In this document: piece by piece, positions 17,834 to 21,610 of the stretch
Numbering within the stretch: the first letter of the stretch is position 1
Layout of the letters: each line of letters begins with the position of its first letter
Assembly (NCBI RefSeq): GCF_000006405.1
Contig: NW_003207807.1
Coordinates: 237,133-258,742 of the forward strand
Length of the DNA stretch: 21,610 nt
Reading direction: 5' to 3'
Source: Perkinsus marinus ATCC 50983
Taxonomy: Eukaryota; Perkinsozoa; Perkinsida; Perkinsidae
Made by a program: the position numbers and the translations under genes
Notes under the pieces: generated by a model
What the model was told of the DNA's origin: nothing
The model's database searches: none
The model's input: the letters and a program-made list of their open reading frames with translations, nothing else

Positions 17834-19427
17834 TTATTTTCTGCTCTTCTTCCTGACCTCAACAATTTCTCTTATATTGCTACGAGCATCTTCAAAGAGA
17901 GCTACAGACCGGCACGTCAAGGCCTCCGAATAGTGTTCCTCGATAAAACTACAAAGGTGACAGTTTTGTCACGCGCCACGAAATTCCACCTGTGTAACTC
18001 ACCTCATGAAGGGAGCCGTGCCGCCTCCACAACCAAAGTACAACCTCTTGCCAGCGAACAAGGCCACACCATTTATCGGATCAAGCAAGGAGATGACCAT
18101 AGTCAGCAAAGACTCGAATGAAGACTGCCTGCCATGAGAAGAAGATACTCTTCCTACCGAGGCTGTTCACCGGTGTTGGAAAATATGCATTTGCTCGGCC
18201 GCATACGTTGATGACATTATGAAAATTCTGGGGAAATTCTTGTTGGTTTTCATACACTCCTAGTAGAAGTGCTCCCGAGCTCAGCTGAGGAAAGCGATCA
18301 TATTTTCCGAGCTCAGAGGAGGGACGGGAGAAAGCACACCGCGGCTCTGTTGAAACACGGCAAACACGAGAAGATTATACTACTTATAAATGCCTTCACT
18401 CGACAAGATCAAATCGAATGAGCCCGCCTCTGTGCTCAGCAGCTGTGCTAGGTCCTCTCCCCAAGGCCCCGTAACGTACCTAATCACCACGAATGACGGT
18501 TAACCACGATAGAGAGAGAACTCACCGGACCGGCTGGGCTACTCCAGCACCTCCTAGAGAGCGACTCATGTTAGGCGCAGTGATATGCTGTAACACTAGG
18601 GGGTCCAGATCATGCACGTACGCAGAAGCACCAGGAGAGCGGCTAAGGGCCTGATCCGATCGATGTAAGGAGACGACTATAGGTGGTATTAGTACTGCTA
18701 AAGTAGGAAGGGCATGTCCACAGCCGAGCTCGAGGACTCTGGTGACTGGGAATGGGTGCTCGTAGATGTACCTGAGGAAAGAGGTGGGCAAGCGAAATAT
18801 CCCATGTAATGGCATTTTCTAAAGAATTAACCTACAATGCCGTGCAAATTAGAAGGGGTCAGTTCGAGAGGAACCCTAAAGGGCCGGAATTGTTTTCGAG
18901 TGAGGAAGTTGGACCCGCCGTTTGAGTGTGAGCGGCGACTAAAGGTGTTGCAACTAAGCCGAAAAGTTCGGAAAGTAATTCACATAGTGCACTGATCAAG
19001 TTCCACTATAGCCGGTGTGGAAAAATATGCACATGGTCAACTACATGTGTCGGTGAATTTTGGGAAACTATTGTTGGTTTCCGCACACTTCTACCCGAAC
19101 TTGTATAATTAGCGAGGAAACTCCTGAGCTCAGCTGGGGAAAGCGAAAATAGATTCCTCCAAAAGCGATAGCATCTACTCTCGCACTAGCTGGATGGTAC
19201 TACCTCGCAAGATCAAGACTGCACTCCCACACACGGAAACCTGATTTCAGGTCGACATCAGAATCGAAGTCGCCTTTAATAGAAGACACCACATCTACGT
19301 TGAGGCCCTCAGCCACTGCCACTGACCGGAACGAGCCTGAGATACGCCCTCAAGGGCAGTTCCCTCGGGCAGGGGTATTACATCGTTCGGAGGAGCCCTT
19401 GGGGGTTATGAATTCACAGTCGGCCAT
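17834..19427 (-). CDS. HPM1: METTL18/Hpm1-like protein-histidine methyltransferase, 7 exons
   Basis: Assembled to 238 residues from exons 19427-19382, 19336-19204, 18771-18696, 18650-18526, 18479-18384, 18128-18003 and 17948-17834; all six introns are GT-AG with agreeing phases (717 coding bases). Family landmarks in order: SGFRVWECSLDLA (residues 47-59, the G-F/L-K-x-WEC motif before the fold), RVLELGCGHALP (71-82, SAM-binding motif I), VHDLDPLVLQHITAPN (97-112, motif II and the following TxPN), RYVTGPWGEDL (127-137), FDLILSSEGIY (148-158, motif IV) and RLYFGCGGGTAPF (187-199), matching the YFGVGGG motif that I associate with METTL18. Known members methylate one histidine of ribosomal protein uL3; that target is inferred here. 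It is shorter than human METTL18 (about 370 residues) because the long N-terminal extension is missing. Introns of 45, 45, 46 and 54 bases contrast with 432 and 255, the two holding MITEs. It lies head to tail with RPN7. Confidence 0.9.
18171..18316 (-). mobile_element. hAT-like MITE inside methyltransferase intron 5
   Basis: Runs from CGGTGTTGGAAAATATGCA to the decayed end ATTTTCCGAGCTCAG, with AATTCTGGGGAAATTCTTG, TTGGTTTTCATACACTCCTA and GAGCTCAGCTGAGGAAAGCG. It makes up more than half of the 255-base intron (18383-18129). Because the family is read in reverse here, it has the same orientation as the host gene. Confidence 0.65.
19013..19167 (-). mobile_element. hAT-like MITE inside methyltransferase intron 2
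   Basis: CGGTGTGGAAAAATATGCAC at one end, CACATGGTCAACTACATGTG, CGCACACTTCTACCCGAACT, AACTCCTGAGCTCAGCTGG, and a decayed other end CCTCCAAAAGCG. It lies in the 432-base intron (19203-18772). No clear target duplication. Confidence 0.7.
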
Positions 19428-19536
19428 TTTACCCTTTGTCGAGATAGACCCGTTGAGGAAATGTAAGAGAGAGCAAGACATGCAAGTGAAGTAGGACTTG
19501 TGATGGATTGAGAATTTCCACTATATCGAAAAATAC

Positions 19537-19794
19537 ATGGTACATAGTCATGCTTGTCCACTCAAAGGCAGCTGTTTCACATCATCTCCTGATGAAGAGG
19601 CCTATGCTAACGGTCCCGCACCAGTAAAGATTCCCCTGGCCGTTAGGAAAGAAATCTTCACAGTGCAGTTATGGAATCTTTACATGGTGATTCGCAACAT
19701 CAAACAGAAGCCTCTTGAAGTACCTCTAGTGGTACCCGTGTATTTTCAGGGGCAATTTTCCGCTGCCATCACATTTTCCAACCATCTAGTATAA
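19537..19794 (+). CDS. Unrecognised 85-residue frame, divergent to the methyltransferase
   Basis: An ATG at 19537 opens 85 residues to a TAA, including SPDEEAYANGPAPVKIPLAV, LWNLYMVIRNIKQKPLEVP and LVVPVYFQGQFSAA. Composition is protein-like, no membrane segment is clear, and no family is recognised. It starts 109 bases from the methyltransferase start on the opposite strand, an arrangement compatible with a shared promoter. It could instead be a first exon: possible donors (for example after TTTACATG, GTGATT) would join the acceptor at 19806-19807. Confidence 0.3.
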   Translation: MVHSHACPLKGSCFTSSPDEEAYANGPAPVKIPLAVRKEIFTVQLWNLYMVIRNIKQKPLEVPLVVPVYFQGQFSAAITFSNHLV

Positions 19795-19807
19795 TATTTA
19801 TTCTCAG

Positions 19808-20618
19808 AGGGGTAGTATTCCGAGTACTACTCCTTCATCTAGTGGTTGTGGATCTGTCTCGTCAGGGCAGGCTTTGAGTGCTGTCCCCCGTCGTAAAGGT
19901 ATATCATATATCGTATATGCTATGTATTTTGGTCGCTACGCCTGGTAGTGTTTCCCTTATTGGGTTGTTCTCTTTCTCGAGCCGATTACTCTATCAGTAG
20001 TGGAGTACGATAAGTTCCTGTATGTAATATCATCACTTGACCAGCGTGATTGTTGTTTTCATATCTGATGACCGGGTCATCATGATCACCTCCGTTTCAG
20101 ACGTAGTGTAGAGGCTATAGCTTTTGGTTACTCTGTCGAATCGTCTGAAGTTGCTCACCGAAGATTATGGTAGCTTTCCTCATTGACGGTCTTTTGCGGA
20201 GCCTCAGTCGCTTCTACGAGGAGGAGGTATTCTCCTATTGCCTCCACTTTGTCGTTGTTCTCTATTCCGTGATGTTGTTTGGTTTCGTGGTGGCCGACTT
20301 GTTGTGGTAATCAATTCTCTTCAGGAGGTGGGAGTTCCCAGCCTTCCCCTCTACTGGGTGCTAATCCCGATTGTCATCTTCATCGGTAGGGGAAGGTGAG
20401 ATGTAGCAGAGTGGAAAGAAAGTAACGGCTTGAGTGCGGTGTCAAGGAGTATACTGCATGGATTTATGTGATGCCGACATGTGGCTGTTACATAGGGTCG
20501 AAGTATTGGACGCTCTCAATCGTCTGCGCACGATTTCTCCCCCACGAAGCGCGTCAGAAAGTCATCGTCGGCGAGTGAAGTCTACTGGGCCCTCGCCCTA
20601 TCCCGAAAGTTTAAATGA
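19808..20618 (+). CDS. Possible spliced gene, serine-rich, unrecognised
   Basis: Several intervals have good splice sites and open frames. 19808-19898 follows TTTATTCTCAG and ends at GTATAT, encoding RGSIPSTTPSSSGCGSVSSG. 19998-20019 ends at the strong donor GTATGT. 20101-20169 follows CCGTTTCAG and gives RSVEAIAFGYSVESSEVAHR. These three join in phase. A later interval, 20496-20618, follows TTACATAG and encodes a serine/basic C-terminus (GRSIGRSQSSAHDFSPTKRV, then KSSSASEVYWALALSRKFK) ending at TGA 20616-20618. The link between 20169 and 20496 was not settled. No family recognised; the chain may be coincidental. Confidence 0.25.
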
Positions 20619-20619
20619 T

Positions 20620-21610
20620 AAGGGATTAACGCAAAGTACAAGACTTTGTGGAAGCTCATTTAACATAGTAAATGAATGTATAAAGGCCCCTCCGCGCTAA
20701 GATTTGCATAGGGTTAGTAAATGTCGTTTGCGTCTAAACAAGGGACGAAAAGACACAACGCAGAACAACTCCTTTTGCATGAAAATGGATGACAATCATC
20801 ATGGCCCCGTTGGGTGCGAGTATTAATTTTATACCACACATGAGGATGTTACTGTCTACGAGATTTCTTAGATGGGGTTCCAAGCTGAGCCTTATGCTTT
20901 GTCGTACTCCAACTGATAGGTTCGAACAAGTAAGCTTTTCAGTGGGTAAAGGTGAGGTTGTACCATGTCTGACGCCAACTGAGCGAATGATGGAGTCGTC
21001 ACAGAGATTTGTTCAAATAGAATGTCATTAGTGTTGAGTGAATCTCTTCGAAGCACTGAGTGATCTCTTCCAGAGTTACCCTCTCGAGGAGATGTTTTCT
21101 ATGGTCTATCGCTTGATCGTCGTGGCGGCACTGATGGTGATAGTTGAAGTTGGTTCGTCGAGACCACGCCGTCGGAAGGTGAGAGGACGGGTCTATGGCT
21201 TCTTCAGCCTCTGATTAGTCTAGGAGGTAGAGATCAACTTTTCGAAAACAGAAAGTGATTTACAATTGGGGACCGGGACACCGAAGTGCATTGAACTCCC
21301 ACGGCTGAGGGTCGGTACTCTCTCAGCCGAGTACCCAATTCTCCACTGGAAGCAATCGAGGCCGCTTATGCGCGACATGACGCGAAGCGGAGCGGTTTGC
21401 GCGAATTTTTTTGTAACCTCGTACAGTTGCTTCCACTTTGTCTGTTGCTCTCGAGAGATCTAGTGTAAGGCGATCAACGCAAATTTGATGTCTAGTTTCG
21501 TAGAAAATACGTGTCTGAGAGACAGTAGCATATCTCTCGCCCTACTGCACACCTTTCGCGACATAGCAAAGGCGGTGCAAATCTGTCAACTCTCGAAATT
21601 TCGTACCCCT
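20620..21610. other. Stretch without a recognised gene
   Basis: Short open frames only, none supported. Inverted bases CGGCTGAG/CTCAGCCG (21302-21309 and 21322-21329) and GCGAAGCGGAGCGG near 21391, which resembles the motif shared by two RPN7 introns, are the only structures noted. Confidence 0.4.

Overview
This looks like nuclear DNA from an intron-rich unicellular eukaryote. The two best genes are cut into many short exons by strict GT-AG introns, most only 42-55 bases long. Their products match eukaryote-specific families (a proteasome lid subunit and a METTL18/Hpm1-type histidine methyltransferase), and short non-autonomous DNA transposons are scattered between and inside genes. Intermediate base composition, mini-introns and a MULE-type transposase remnant would fit an alveolate such as Perkinsus, but that is an inference; no diagnostic RNA or organelle sequence is present.

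Layout. 1-2.75 kb is a graveyard of small elements: a complete TA-flanked mariner-like MITE, three copies plus a fragment of a second MITE (ends TGGAGTTTCACC), three copies of a hAT-like MITE (ends CAGTGTTGG), two near-perfect hairpins and tRNA-like pieces. 2.75-4.0 kb holds little. 4.1-4.9 kb has two open minus-strand stretches of unknown identity. 5.1-6.2 kb is a degraded plus-strand MULE-like transposase, partly spliced. 6.2-9.0 kb shows no gene but has two minisatellites near 8.1 kb. 9.0-10.4 kb has weak short coding candidates, a tRNA-like block and a hairpin cluster. 10.69-12.98 kb is a long intronless gene for a two-domain enzyme: an N-terminal isochorismatase-like cysteine hydrolase fused to a FluG/NodGS-type glutamine-synthetase domain. 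13-15.4 kb has only weak candidates. 15.39-17.73 kb (minus) is a complete 14-exon RPN7/PSMD6 gene and 17.83-19.43 kb (minus) a complete 7-exon METTL18/HPM1-like gene; both were assembled here by matching splice sites to remembered family sequence. 19.5-20.6 kb (plus) may carry a divergent, poorly recognised spliced gene. The last kilobase is unassigned.

How it fits together. RPN7 and the methyltransferase lie head to tail only 99 bases apart, and that gap carries a splice-acceptor-like block repeated from the last methyltransferase intron. The three longest introns of the two genes (413, 255 and 432 bases) are the ones holding hAT-like MITE copies, so the elements account for much of the intron-length variation. 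The hydrolase-GS fusion stands apart by having no introns, and its domain pairing is the most interesting biology in the window.
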